This document shows positions 7,417-15,375 of a DNA stretch of 38,139 nucleotides, piece after piece (position 1 is the first letter of the stretch; each line of letters starts with the position of its first letter). Made by a program: the position numbers and the translations under genes. The DNA lies in the NCBI GenBank assembly GCA_002426755.1, contig DINI01000007.1, forward strand, positions 1 to 38,139, read 5' to 3'. Origin of the DNA: Flavobacteriaceae bacterium UBA5544. Lineage in GTDB: Bacteria > Bacteroidota > Bacteroidia > Flavobacteriales > Flavobacteriaceae. The notes below the pieces were generated by a model. The model was not told where the DNA came from, did no database searches, and saw nothing but the letters and a program-made list of their open reading frames with translations.

Positions 7417-10101
7417 ATGGAACCCACAACAAAAAGGAAATCCCCACTTAAAAAAATATTAAAAATCACTGGAATCACGTTATTGATTCTCATCGTTTTG
7501 TTGATTGCTGCGCCATTTATATTTCAATCACAGATAAAGGATATGGTGAAGAATTTCATCAACCAAAACGTCAACGCTAATGTAGAGTTTAGTGATGTTA
7601 GTTTGAGTTTGTTCAAAAGCTTTCCGCAAGCTTATGTGGAAGTGAGCGATTTGGTGATTACCAATTTTGAACCTTTTAAGGATGAAACCTTGGCGACAGC
7701 AAAAAATCTTTCATTCTCAATGTCGGTAAAAGAATTATTTAAAAGTGCCGATGAAGGTGCAATAGTCGTAAATACCATCAAGTTAGACGAGGCACTTTTA
7801 ACACTAAAAACAAATGCCATTGGACAAACCAATTATGATATTGTTAAAGAGCGGCCAAATGCCGATGAATCCTCAAGTTTTGCGTTTGACATCAACGATT
7901 ACAGCATCAATAAAAGTGCGATGACTTATATTGATGAAAGCTCAAAATTGACATTTTATATCACTGAATTGAACCATTCGGGACGCGCAAAATTCACGGA
8001 TAAAATTTCGGAATTGGATACCAAATCGGAGGCCAATATCAGTTTGATTATGGACAGCACTAAATATCTGAACAATAATCATATCAAACTGGATGCCTTG
8101 ATAGACCTGGATTTGAACAATCAAAAATACACCTTCAAAGACAACAAAGGTTACATCAATCAATTGCCTCTGGAGTTTAAAGGCTACGTGCAAATTATTG
8201 AAGAAGGTCAGGATATTGATATTTCATTTGAAAATCCTGGATCTTCATTTAAAGACTTCCTGGCTGTGATTCCAGAAGCCTATTCAAAAAACATTGAGAA
8301 TGTCCAAACCACCGGAAATTTTAAGGTAAGTGGTATCATCAAAGGAAAATCAACCGAAACAACAATTCCAACTCTAGATATCAGTATCAAATCTGACAAT
8401 GCATCGTTTAAATATCCAGATTTGCCTAAAAAGGTTGAAAACATTGTGATTGATACACAAATTAAGAATGAAACAGGTAATGTGGATGATACCTATGTTG
8501 CTATCAACACATTGAATTTTAAAATTGATAACGATGTATTTAAATCGTCGGCACTGATTAAAAACATTACTGGTAATATGTTGGTGAATGCTGATGTTGA
8601 CGGTGTTTTGAATCTCGCCAATTTGACCAAAGCCTATCCTATTGAACTTGAAACAGCCTTAAGTGGTATTTTGAGGGCGAAACTGAACACGTCTTTTGAT
8701 ATGAATGCGATTGAAACAAATGCTTATGATCGTATTAAAGCGTCTGGAAATGCGAGCATCACAGATATGGTATTTTCTTCTGACGCGATGAACCATCCAA
8801 TGCAGATTTCTAAAGCTGATATGACGTTTAATCCTTCGACAGTTACATTGAATACGTTTAACGCCAAAACTGGTCAAAGTGATATCTCGGCAACTGGCAC
8901 CATCAATAATTTGATTGGTTTCATGTTGAGCAAAAAAGTAAATCTGAAAGGTAATTTCAATCTGAATTCTAATACGCTGGCTTTAAACGATTTTATGTCA
9001 GACGAAACTACTACAAGCAACAAGTCTGGAGCGGCCGAAAAAACCACAACGTCTGCTGAAGGTTTAAAGATTCCCGAGTTTTTGGAATGTACTATTACTG
9101 CCAATGCCAATACGGTCATTTATGACAATTTAAATCTGAAAGATGTCAAGGGAAATTTAACCATTAAGGACCAACAGGCAAATTTAAGCGGATTGACTTC
9201 AAAATTATTTGATGGATTACTAACAGTTTCGGGAAGTGTTAGTACCAAAGCAGAAACGCCTTCTTTCAATCTAAAATTGGATGCCAGTAGTTTTGACATT
9301 GCCAAGTCATTTAACGGACTGGAATTATTGCAAAGTATCGCTCCTATTGCCAAAGTATTACAAGGAAAGCTGAACACGAGCATCAATATTTCTGGGTTGT
9401 TGGACAAAGAATTTTCTCCGCAATTGAACACCGTTTCGGGTAACGCGTTTGCAGAACTGCTGACCACCAATATTAGTGAGAATCAAAGTCCACTGTTGAA
9501 TAAATTGGATGGCGCTTTAAATTTTATAGATTTTAGTAAGTTGGATTTAAAAGATTTAAAAACAAATCTAGAATTTGCCAATGGTAAGGTAAATGTGAAA
9601 CCTATCAACCTTGCGTATAAAGACATCGGCATTACTGTTGCTGGGTCGCATGGTTTTGATAAATCGTTGACGTACGATGCGGTGTTTAATGTCCCTGCTA
9701 AATATTTGGGAAGTGATGTGAACCGATTGATTGGTAAAATTAATGACAACGAAGTCAATAAATTAACCATACCGGTGACAGCCAATATAGGTGGGACATT
9801 TACAAACCCAACTGTCAAAACCGATTTAACAAGTGGTGTATCAAACCTCACCAAACAGTTGATTGAAATCGAAAAACAGAAATTAATTGGTCAAGGAAAA
9901 GATAAAATCAAGGATTTATTGAGTGGAATTGCCGGAGGAAAAACCACCACCACTGGAAACACTACAATAATCGATTCGACTAAAGTGAAAACCGATACAA
10001 CAAAAACGACTCCCAAAACCGATCCTGTGAAACAAGGTGTCAAGGACGTGCTTGGAAATATTTTGGGAGGTAAGAAAAAGAAGAAAGATTCTGTGAATTA
10101 G
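7417..10101 (+). CDS. AsmA family envelope protein
   Basis: This 894-residue protein has a short basic N-terminus (TTKRKSPLKK) and one membrane helix at residues about 15-38 (ITGITLLILIVLLIAAPFIF). A very long periplasmic region follows, made of repeating beta-rich segments typical of AsmA/TamB/YhdP relatives. The opening of the periplasmic part, FSDVSLSLFKSFPQAYVEV, matches the AsmA N-terminal pattern, and the AsmA-like C-terminal region covers about 600-820. The tail is low-complexity Thr/Lys/Asp, ending KKKKKDSVN. Family members form bridge-like grooves thought to move phospholipids between the membranes or to help outer-membrane biogenesis. It appears to be a single-gene unit between yhhQ and rpoD. 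The exact cargo is not predictable. Confidence 0.88.
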   Translation: MEPTTKRKSPLKKILKITGITLLILIVLLIAAPFIFQSQIKDMVKNFINQNVNANVEFSDVSLSLFKSFPQAYVEVSDLVITNFEPFKDETLATAKNLSFSMSVKELFKSADEGAIVVNTIKLDEALLTLKTNAIGQTNYDIVKERPNADESSSFAFDINDYSINKSAMTYIDESSKLTFYITELNHSGRAKFTDKISELDTKSEANISLIMDSTKYLNNNHIKLDALIDLDLNNQKYTFKDNKGYINQLPLEFKGYVQIIEEGQDIDISFENPGSSFKDFLAVIPEAYSKNIENVQTTGNFKVSGIIKGKSTETTIPTLDISIKSDNASFKYPDLPKKVENIVIDTQIKNETGNVDDTYVAINTLNFKIDNDVFKSSALIKNITGNMLVNADVDGVLNLANLTKAYPIELETALSGILRAKLNTSFDMNAIETNAYDRIKASGNASITDMVFSSDAMNHPMQISKADMTFNPSTVTLNTFNAKTGQSDISATGTINNLIGFMLSKKVNLKGNFNLNSNTLALNDFMSDETTTSNKSGAAEKTTTSAEGLKIPEFLECTITANANTVIYDNLNLKDVKGNLTIKDQQANLSGLTSKLFDGLLTVSGSVSTKAETPSFNLKLDASSFDIAKSFNGLELLQSIAPIAKVLQGKLNTSINISGLLDKEFSPQLNTVSGNAFAELLTTNISENQSPLLNKLDGALNFIDFSKLDLKDLKTNLEFANGKVNVKPINLAYKDIGITVAGSHGFDKSLTYDAVFNVPAKYLGSDVNRLIGKINDNEVNKLTIPVTANIGGTFTNPTVKTDLTSGVSNLTKQLIEIEKQKLIGQGKDKIKDLLSGIAGGKTTTTGNTTIIDSTKVKTDTTKTTPKTDPVKQGVKDVLGNILGGKKKKKDSVN

Positions 10102-10220
10102 TTGTTTAATGGTTTATTCTTTTAATTGTGTAATTGTTATATAGCTAGAAATTCATTTCATTTTCAATTAAAAGGCGAAAACTGTTAAAGAAATGTGAGT
10201 TTATTTGCTTTTCTCAAATA

Positions 10221-10259
10221 TTAGGTTATAATGTAGTATAGAAACTTATTTTAACCTAA
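10221..10259. promoter_or_regulatory. Inverted repeat upstream of rpoD
   Basis: TTAGGTTA (10221-10228) and TAACCTAA (10252-10259) are perfect 8-bp inverted arms separated by 23 bases. They end 9 bases before the rpoD start codon. They could form a leader hairpin or be an operator. No clear TAnnTTTG box is seen nearby. Confidence 0.35.
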
Positions 10260-10268
10260 AACAAGTAT

Positions 10269-11132
10269 ATGAGACAACTGAAAATCACGAAACAAGTTAC
10301 CAACCGAGAATCTAAATCACTTGACAAATATCTACAAGACATTAGCAAGCTACCTCTAATTACAGCGGACGAGGAGGTGGAGTTAGCACAGCTGATCAGA
10401 GAGGATGACCAAGTGGCCCTCGATAAATTGGTAACTGCTAATCTTCGTTTTGTGGTATCTGTTGCCAAACAATATCAAAATCAAGGATTGACGCTTCCAG
10501 ATTTAATAAATGAAGGGAATGCAGGCTTGGTAAAAGCAGCGAAACGATTTGATGAAACAAGAGGATTCAAATTTATATCGTATGCGGTCTGGTGGATTCG
10601 TCAAGCCATTCTTCAAGCATTGGCGGAACAAGCACGGGTGGTTAGATTACCTTTGAACAAAATTGGATCCATCAATAAAATCAATAAGGCGTATTCATTT
10701 TTAGAGCAATCCTACCAACGACCTCCAAGTACTGCTGAAATCGCTAAAGAATTGGACATGACTTTGAGCGATGTTAAATTGTCAATGAAGAATTCGGGAA
10801 GACATTTGTCCATGGATGCTCCTTTAAGGGAAGGTGAGGACTTTAGTTTGTATGATGTTGTATCATCAAAAGAATCACCACGACCAGATAATGATTTGAT
10901 GGCGGACAGTTTGAAGCTTGAAATCAATAGAGCTTTGGAGACCTTGTCCAACAAAGAAGGTGATGTCATAAAACTTTATTATGGACTTGGTGGCGAATTA
11001 CCTATGAGTCTAGATGAAATTGGCGTAACTTTCGACCTTTCTCGCGAGCGTGTGAGACAGATTAAGGAAAAAGGGATTAGACGTTTGCGTCATACCTCAA
11101 AAAGTAAAATATTAAAAACGTATTTAGGATAG
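10269..11132 (+). CDS. rpoD: RNA polymerase primary sigma factor RpoD/SigA
   Basis: This 287-residue group 1 sigma factor lacks region 1.1, as is normal for Bacteroidota. Region 1.2 is at about 15-50 (DKYLQDISKLPLITADEEVE). Region 2 includes ANLRFVVSVAKQYQNQGL, DLINEGNAGLVKAAKRFD and the -10 recognition segment FKFISYAVWWIRQAI. Region 3 contains RVVRLPLNKI. Region 4.2 holds the helix-turn-helix DEIGVTFDLSRERVRQIKEK. The ATG at 10269 gives MRQLKITKQVTNRES, the expected N-terminus. An inverted repeat sits directly upstream. rpsU follows 37 bases after the stop, so the sigma factor and a ribosomal protein may be co-transcribed, with a terminator after rpsU. Confidence 0.98.
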   Translation: MRQLKITKQVTNRESKSLDKYLQDISKLPLITADEEVELAQLIREDDQVALDKLVTANLRFVVSVAKQYQNQGLTLPDLINEGNAGLVKAAKRFDETRGFKFISYAVWWIRQAILQALAEQARVVRLPLNKIGSINKINKAYSFLEQSYQRPPSTAEIAKELDMTLSDVKLSMKNSGRHLSMDAPLREGEDFSLYDVVSSKESPRPDNDLMADSLKLEINRALETLSNKEGDVIKLYYGLGGELPMSLDEIGVTFDLSRERVRQIKEKGIRRLRHTSKSKILKTYLG

Positions 11133-11169
11133 ACTTAAATATACCATTTCAACTATATAAAAACCATAC

Positions 11170-11364
11170 ATGTTAAGAATCGAAATTAAAGAAGGAGAAA
11201 ACATAGAACGCGCACTGAAACGTTACAAGCGTAAGCACAGAAACGTGAAAGTGATGCAAAACTTAAGAGAGAATCAATTTTTTACAAAGCCATCTGTCAA
11301 ACGCAGACGCGAAGTGCAGAAAGCTGAATATATCCAAAATTTGAGAGATCAGGAAGATGTTTAG
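11170..11364 (+). CDS. rpsU: 30S ribosomal protein bS21
   Basis: This 64-residue basic protein begins MLRIEIKEGENIERALKRYKR and ends in an Arg/Lys-rich helix, the standard bS21 form. In Bacteroidia, bS21 with bS18 and bS6 hides the 16S rRNA 3' tail so that Shine-Dalgarno pairing is suppressed. In many Flavobacteriales rpsU itself keeps an extended Shine-Dalgarno sequence for autoregulation. Here the 30 bases before the ATG show no purine-rich tract; the only AGAAGGAGA lies inside the coding region at about codons 7-10. It is close behind rpoD and is followed by an intrinsic terminator. Confidence 0.96.
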   Translation: MLRIEIKEGENIERALKRYKRKHRNVKVMQNLRENQFFTKPSVKRRREVQKAEYIQNLRDQEDV

Positions 11365-11387
11365 ACTTCTTTTGGACTTATAAATTG

Positions 11388-11419
11388 AAAAAAGACCCAC
11401 TTTATGATGGGTCTTTTTT
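11388..11419. terminator. Intrinsic terminator after rpsU
   Basis: A 12-bp stem (11388-11399 with 11408-11419) closes an 8-base loop, with an A run on the left and a T run on the right. It ends the rpoD-rpsU transcript and can also act on the minus strand. Confidence 0.85.
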
Positions 11420-11426
11420 TGTTTTT

Positions 11427-11636
11427 ACGGGAGGGAGAATGTTATTGGGTGGAGGCTAATTGTCTTTTGCATTAGAAAGAATGTAAATTGGTGGAGGGAG
11501 ATTGTTTTTTGCGGGAACAAGAATGTGAATTGGTGGAGGGAGATTGTTTTTTGTTGGGAGGTAAATGTTCTTTGCTGGTGGTGGATTGTCTTTTGGTGGG
11601 AGAAGATTGTGTTCTTATGGGAAGAGAATGCTTTTA
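11427..11636. repeat. Ten-unit 21-nt degenerate tandem repeat
   Basis: Ten consecutive units of exactly 21 bases (starts 11427, 11448, 11469, 11490, 11511, 11532, 11553, 11574, 11595, 11616) run without an indel. The plus-strand consensus is close to GGTGGAGGGAGATTGTTTTT plus one T. Units 3 and 5 are identical, and units 2 and 4 are close to each other, giving a partial 42-nt super-period. The array is G/T-rich on the plus strand. Because 21 is divisible by three, frames stay open on both strands, and on the minus strand they read as 7-residue repeats (QKTISLH-like). It lies exactly between two terminator hairpins. Its function is unknown. Confidence 0.8.
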
Positions 11637-11661
11637 ACTTATGGATTTTTTTCAGATATGG

Positions 11662-11688
11662 AAAAGCCACCTTTTTTGGGTGGCTTTT
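11662..11688. terminator. Bidirectional terminator between the 21-nt array and the small-gene cluster
   Basis: A perfect 10-bp stem (AAAAGCCACC at 11662-11671 with GGTGGCTTTT at 11679-11688) closes a 7-base loop. It is well placed to end the minus-strand transcript of the small genes at 11733-12573. Confidence 0.75.
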
Positions 11689-11732
11689 AGCTGTAAACTC
11701 ACAGCAGTGTATGCTCAACCATAGCAAATGAA

Positions 11733-11858
11733 TCACTTTTTATATTTCAATCTTTTTCTTCTGAATAAAAGCACAGTTGAAAAAACTAAAATTAGAATAA
11801 CAATGATGATATGCCAATTTAAAATTGTAAAGTAATAATCGCCTATATTTATTTCCAT
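11733..11858 (-). CDS. Small single-pass membrane protein (41 aa)
   Basis: ATG at 11858 opens a 41-residue frame. The N-terminus is polar/acidic (MEINIGDYYF), followed by a strongly hydrophobic stretch at residues about 11-32 (WHIIIVILILVFSTVLLF) and a basic tail RRKRLKYKK. The charge pattern predicts one membrane helix with the C-terminus in the cytoplasm. It is the last gene of a minus-strand run and ends 45 bases before a terminator. I do not recognise a family. It resembles the neighbouring 54-residue protein in layout. A small toxin or membrane-stress peptide is possible, but nothing proves it. Confidence 0.5.
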   Translation of the reverse strand: MEINIGDYYFTILNWHIIIVILILVFSTVLLFRRKRLKYKK

Positions 11859-11893
11859 AATTTTTGATTCAAATTAGTTCTTTTTAAATTCAT

Positions 11894-12058
11894 CTAATGG
11901 GATTCCATCTTTTTTTCTATGTATTTTATTTTCATTTTTAAATATTTCATTAGTCTGAAATATAATTTGATGACCAAGACTAAAACTACAATTATAATTA
12001 TATAATTTAAATATAGGTATCCTAATGTCCATGGGTCTAATGTTGCATTTGTATCCAT
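11894..12058 (-). CDS. Small single-pass membrane protein (54 aa)
   Basis: ATG at 12058 opens a 54-residue frame. A short N-terminus (MDTNATLDPWTLGYL) leads into a hydrophobic helix at residues about 15-34 (YLNYIIIIVVLVLVIKLYF) and a basic tail with several Lys (KYLKMKIKYIEKK). The topology matches the 41-residue protein 35 bases downstream, suggesting a related pair. Base composition is very AT-rich (11 of 60 bases are G or C at 11881-11940), below the flanking core genes. No family is recognised and no function is claimed. Confidence 0.5.
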   Translation of the reverse strand: MDTNATLDPWTLGYLYLNYIIIIVVLVLVIKLYFRLMKYLKMKIKYIEKKMESH

Positions 12059-12158
12059 TTGATTTAATTACTTTCTCTATTTATCCTATTTTTTTATTTA
12101 AAAAGCATCTAGGCACTTGTTAAAGATTGCATACAAAAAGGTTTAAAAATGGCTCATA

Positions 12159-12464
12159 TTATTCAAATAGAGTCATTGTTCCATCTTGATTTTTTTTAAA
12201 TTTACATCTTTCTTTTTCTATTATTTCTCTATGTGAGTAAATACCATGATGTAGTTCAACAATTTCGACCGATTCGTTGTTACCAAGAAATATAACAAGA
12301 TCATAATAATCAGAATAATTTATCCCATTTTGCTTTATGTTGGTCAAATTTAAATTAAATTCTTTTTCAATCTCCTCAATATTTGAATAAGAACCGAGTA
12401 TTATTAGTTCATCCCAATTAAAATCTGTTACATCGGAAAGAGTTACTGTTGTATTTACAATCAT
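12159..12464 (-). CDS. Hypothetical small protein (101 aa)
   Basis: The 101-residue frame starts at ATG 12464. The segment DVTDFNWDELIILGSYSNI at residues about 11-29 resembles a family of small, often lipoprotein-linked hypothetical proteins with an F-x-WD motif followed by a G-x-Y turn; this is from memory and not searched. The rest is acidic and mixed alpha/beta with no membrane helix. There is no signal peptide in this frame, but a 32-residue lipoprotein-like signal sits just upstream in another frame, so this may be the body of a frameshifted lipoprotein. It is the second gene of the small minus-strand run and is about 100 bases from the next one. Confidence 0.6.
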   Translation of the reverse strand: MIVNTTVTLSDVTDFNWDELIILGSYSNIEEIEKEFNLNLTNIKQNGINYSDYYDLVIFLGNNESVEIVELHHGIYSHREIIEKERCKFKKNQDGTMTLFE

Positions 12465-12474
12465 TATTTCCTTT

Positions 12475-12573
12475 TTATTTTTTAGCTAAAATATTATTCG
12501 ACTTTAACTGAAAAAAATATTGACATGAACAAATTGAAAAAATGATAATCATTAAAATAAATATTCTCTTCAT
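12475..12573 (-). CDS. Lipoprotein-signal-like short ORF (32 aa)
   Basis: ATG at 12573 opens a 32-residue frame: MKRIFILMIIIFSICSCQYF, then a short polar end LKSNNILAKK and a stop. The first 17 residues are a textbook lipoprotein signal with a Cys lipobox. The stop comes 10 bases before the ATG of the 101-residue protein, which lies in a different frame. Either this is a tiny lipoprotein or it is the separated leader of that protein after an indel. An insertion or deletion joining the two frames would produce a normal small lipoprotein. Confidence 0.4.
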   Translation of the reverse strand: MKRIFILMIIIFSICSCQYFFQLKSNNILAKK

Positions 12574-12713
12574 GATTTATTATTTTGTAGGTATAAATTC
12601 AGAGGAAAATGTAGCTCTGCAATTAGTTGATAAAGATTCCAAATTGTTTGGGTTATAATAACACACTTATTCTCAAAACTTCTTTACGGTTTTCCTCAAT
12701 TAAATGATATTTT

Positions 12714-13508
12714 TTATTCCAGAGAAATACTCACCACATACCCTTCACTTCCTCTAATATTAAAAACCGTTTGGTCTTCAAATATTAAATATTGTCCTTT
12801 AATGCCTTTTAAAACGCCGGTATAACTTGGTGTTTTATCTAAATTAAGACTATTCGGTTTATCAGGATATTGCAGTACGGGGAAGTCTATATTGGTCTCG
12901 GCATTGGTCTCAATGAAATAGTCTTTGGCCTCGTCTGGGATGTATTGCTTGAGACGTTCGCGCCATTCTACCAGATTTTCGTCTACGATGTCATTCTTTA
13001 ACATGGTGCGCCAGTTCGTTTTGTCACTGACGTGGTCTTTTAAGGCAACTTCGGTGATGCCTGCCAAATATCGATTGGGCACCTCTACGATTTCGATGGC
13101 TTCGTGAGCACCTTGGTCTATCCAACGTGTAGGGACTTGACTTTTGCGCGTTACTCCAACTTTTACATTGCTACTATTGGCTAAATAAACGATGTGTGGT
13201 TGCAACTGTACTTTCTTTTCGTAGGCTAAATCTCGGTCTTCTTTGTCGAGATGGGCGGTGCTCAATTCGGGCCGCATGATCCAATCTGCTGCTTGGGGTA
13301 TGTCGAAAAAGCAACTTTTACAGAAGCCTTGGCGATAAATGGGTTTATTGAGGCCACAATTCAAACATTGATAACCAACAAAATCGATGGTGATGGTTTT
13401 ATCCAATAATTGGTTCATGTTTAGAAAGTCATTATCGAATACGAGATAGTATTGTATGGGGTGAGAAAACTCGGTTTCCATTTTTGTCAAAACTCCTTGG
13501 TACTGCAT
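12714..13508 (-). CDS. DUF2797 domain-containing protein
   Basis: This is a 264-residue protein if started at ATG 13508 (MQYQGVLTKMETEF). A longer frame extends to 13610 but would overlap the start of the divergent GH3 gene. A zinc-ribbon-like cluster is visible, CLNCG followed by CKSC. After it comes HIVYLANSSNVKVGVTRK, then RWIDQGA and a conserved segment DKTNWRTMLKN. The VYLA...KVGVT...RW pattern is reminiscent of GIY-YIG folds, which is an inference only. The protein is cytoplasmic with no signal peptide. It is divergent from the GH3-family gene with only 42 bases between starts. The function of DUF2797 is not established. Confidence 0.88.
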   Translation of the reverse strand: MQYQGVLTKMETEFSHPIQYYLVFDNDFLNMNQLLDKTITIDFVGYQCLNCGLNKPIYRQGFCKSCFFDIPQAADWIMRPELSTAHLDKEDRDLAYEKKVQLQPHIVYLANSSNVKVGVTRKSQVPTRWIDQGAHEAIEIVEVPNRYLAGITEVALKDHVSDKTNWRTMLKNDIVDENLVEWRERLKQYIPDEAKDYFIETNAETNIDFPVLQYPDKPNSLNLDKTPSYTGVLKGIKGQYLIFEDQTVFNIRGSEGYVVSISLE

Positions 13509-13550
13509 GAAAAAAAGTATTATTTTTAGGATTCTAAAGATACTAACAAA

Positions 13551-15077
13551 ATGCCAATTCCCATAGTCAATTCGATTGCCGCCTGGTTCTTGAAAAAACG
13601 CTTCCATCAAATTGATTTGTTTTTGAAATATCCAAATGAGGTTCAGAATGAACTATTGTTGGAACTTATTTTTATGGCAAAGGATACCGAGATTGGTAGG
13701 CAATATGAGTTTTCATCCATAAAAGATTATAAAACTTTTTCGGAGCGATTGCCGATTTCAAATTACGAAGATAATCAAGCAAATATTGAGCGTTCAAGAC
13801 AGGGTGAAAGCAATATATTTTGGCCGACGCCGATTAAATGGTTTGCTAAATCGAGCGGGACGACGAGTGCAAAGAGCAAGTTTATTCCTGTGAGCTATGA
13901 ATCCTTGGAGGATTGCCACTATGCCGCCAGTAAAGACTTGCTCTGTATGTATCTCAACAATAATGAGAATTCGCAACTATTTACAGGAAAAAGTCTCCGT
14001 CTTGGAGGCAGTAAAGAATTATATACAGAAAATGGTACTGTGTTTGGAGACCTCTCCGCCATCCTGATTGATAATATGCCTTTTTGGGCAGAGTTTAGTA
14101 GTACGCCTAGTAGCAAAGTGTCTTTGATGAGCGATTGGGAACATAAAATGCAGGCCATTGTAGATGAAACAATTCATGAGAATGTGACGAGTTTGGCGGG
14201 TGTACCTTCGTGGATGCTGGTATTGCTCAATAATGTTTTGGAAACCACAGGAAAGGATAGCCTATTTGATGTTTGGCCCAACTTGGAAGTGTATTTTCAT
14301 GGCGGTGTCAGTTTTCTGCCGTATGTGAATCAATACAAAGCTATTTTACCAAAAAAAGATTTTAAATATTACGAAATTTATAATGCTTCGGAAGGTTTTT
14401 TTGCCATTCAGGACCAAAACAATTCGAGTGAGTTGTTACTGATGTTGGATTATGGTATTTTTTATGAATTCATTCCAATGGATGCTTATGGTACTCCGGA
14501 GCAAAAAATAATTCCCTTGAGTGAAGTCGAAATGAACAAAAACTATGCAGTGGTTATTACTACCAATGCTGGTCTTTGGCGATATAAAATTGGTGATACC
14601 GTTCGATTTACATCTATCAATCCATATAGAATTAAGGTTTCTGGACGCACCAAGCACCATATTAATGTTTTTGGGGAAGAGTTGATTATTGAAAATGCAG
14701 AAGATGCTCTAAAAAAAGTATGTAAAAAGACGAAGGCTGAAATCGTAGATTATACCGTTGCTCCCATTTTCATGCAAGGAAAAGAAAAAGGAGCTCATGA
14801 ATGGTTGATAGAATTTAAAACGCACCCAACAAATATTGAGTTGTTTAACGAACTTTTGGACAATGCCTTAAAATCATTGAATTCTGATTACGAAGCAAAA
14901 CGATTCAACAACATTACTCTCAATAGACCTACTATCCACGTTGCGCGCCAACAACTTTTTTATGATTGGCTTAAGCATCATAATAAACTTGGTGGACAAC
15001 ATAAGGTACCACGCTTGTTCAATACACGTCATTATCTTGATGAGTTATTAAGTATGAACAGTACCAGTATTGCCTAA
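13551..15077 (+). CDS. GH3 family acyl-adenylate/amido synthetase-like protein
   Basis: This 508-residue protein belongs to the GH3 auxin-responsive family of the adenylating enzyme superfamily. The ATP-binding motif SSGTTSAKSK is at residues 101-110. The second motif YNASEGFFAIQD and the third motif GLWRYKIGDTVRF are present. In plants these enzymes join amino acids to acyl acids; the bacterial substrates are unknown. It has no signal peptide, so it is predicted to be cytoplasmic. The ATG at 13551 gives MPIPIVNSIAAWFLKKRF, a common N-terminus in flavobacterial members. It shares a 42-base intergenic region with the divergent DUF2797 gene, which suggests linked regulation. Confidence 0.9.
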   Translation: MPIPIVNSIAAWFLKKRFHQIDLFLKYPNEVQNELLLELIFMAKDTEIGRQYEFSSIKDYKTFSERLPISNYEDNQANIERSRQGESNIFWPTPIKWFAKSSGTTSAKSKFIPVSYESLEDCHYAASKDLLCMYLNNNENSQLFTGKSLRLGGSKELYTENGTVFGDLSAILIDNMPFWAEFSSTPSSKVSLMSDWEHKMQAIVDETIHENVTSLAGVPSWMLVLLNNVLETTGKDSLFDVWPNLEVYFHGGVSFLPYVNQYKAILPKKDFKYYEIYNASEGFFAIQDQNNSSELLLMLDYGIFYEFIPMDAYGTPEQKIIPLSEVEMNKNYAVVITTNAGLWRYKIGDTVRFTSINPYRIKVSGRTKHHINVFGEELIIENAEDALKKVCKKTKAEIVDYTVAPIFMQGKEKGAHEWLIEFKTHPTNIELFNELLDNALKSLNSDYEAKRFNNITLNRPTIHVARQQLFYDWLKHHNKLGGQHKVPRLFNTRHYLDELLSMNSTSIA

Positions 15078-15324
15078 TCATGGAGGTTTGTTTTTTAACG
15101 GAAAAAAATACAATCCCGTTTCATATAACGAATTTAAATTGTGCTTTATCTAAAATTCTACTAGGTAGTTTTTCACTTACAAATAAGCTACTATATTTAC
15201 ATCATAGCAATCAGGTTTTCTAGCTTACCTACACTAAACATGATGGCTGAAAATAGAAAAAATCCCTCTTAATTATATCTAAAATATTGTGTTTGCAATA
15301 TTAGTTTCTTAAATCCGAGATAAA

Positions 15325-15353
15325 TAAAAACCACCCGAAAGGAGTGGTTTTAT
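15325..15353. terminator. Intrinsic terminator downstream of clpX
   Basis: AAAACCAC (15327-15334) pairs with GTGGTTTT (15344-15351), extended by a CC/GG pair around a GAAA loop with one bulged A. T/A runs lie on both sides. It is 25 bases past the clpX stop on the minus strand. The 300-base gap up to GH3 holds nothing else that I can support. Confidence 0.7.
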
Positions 15354-15375
15354 TTTTTTATCTATTTAGATTTTT

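Noticed and set aside
11427..11636. CRISPR array
   Set aside because: The units are contiguous degenerate 21-mers with no separate spacers, and no cas genes are present.
11425..11736. 103-residue minus-strand frame with heptad repeats over the 21-nt array
   Set aside because: The frame is open because the unit length is a multiple of three, it runs through a terminator hairpin, and the plus strand is equally open. No start context or family supports a protein.
12574..12680. Open frame of about 33 codons upstream of the lipoprotein-like ORF
   Set aside because: It contains no start codon and ends at a stop overlapping the next ATG; it may be a gene remnant but cannot be supported.
13509..13610. 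N-terminal extension of the DUF2797 protein
   Set aside because: The upstream 34 codons overlap the start of the divergent GH3 gene and do not look like family sequence.
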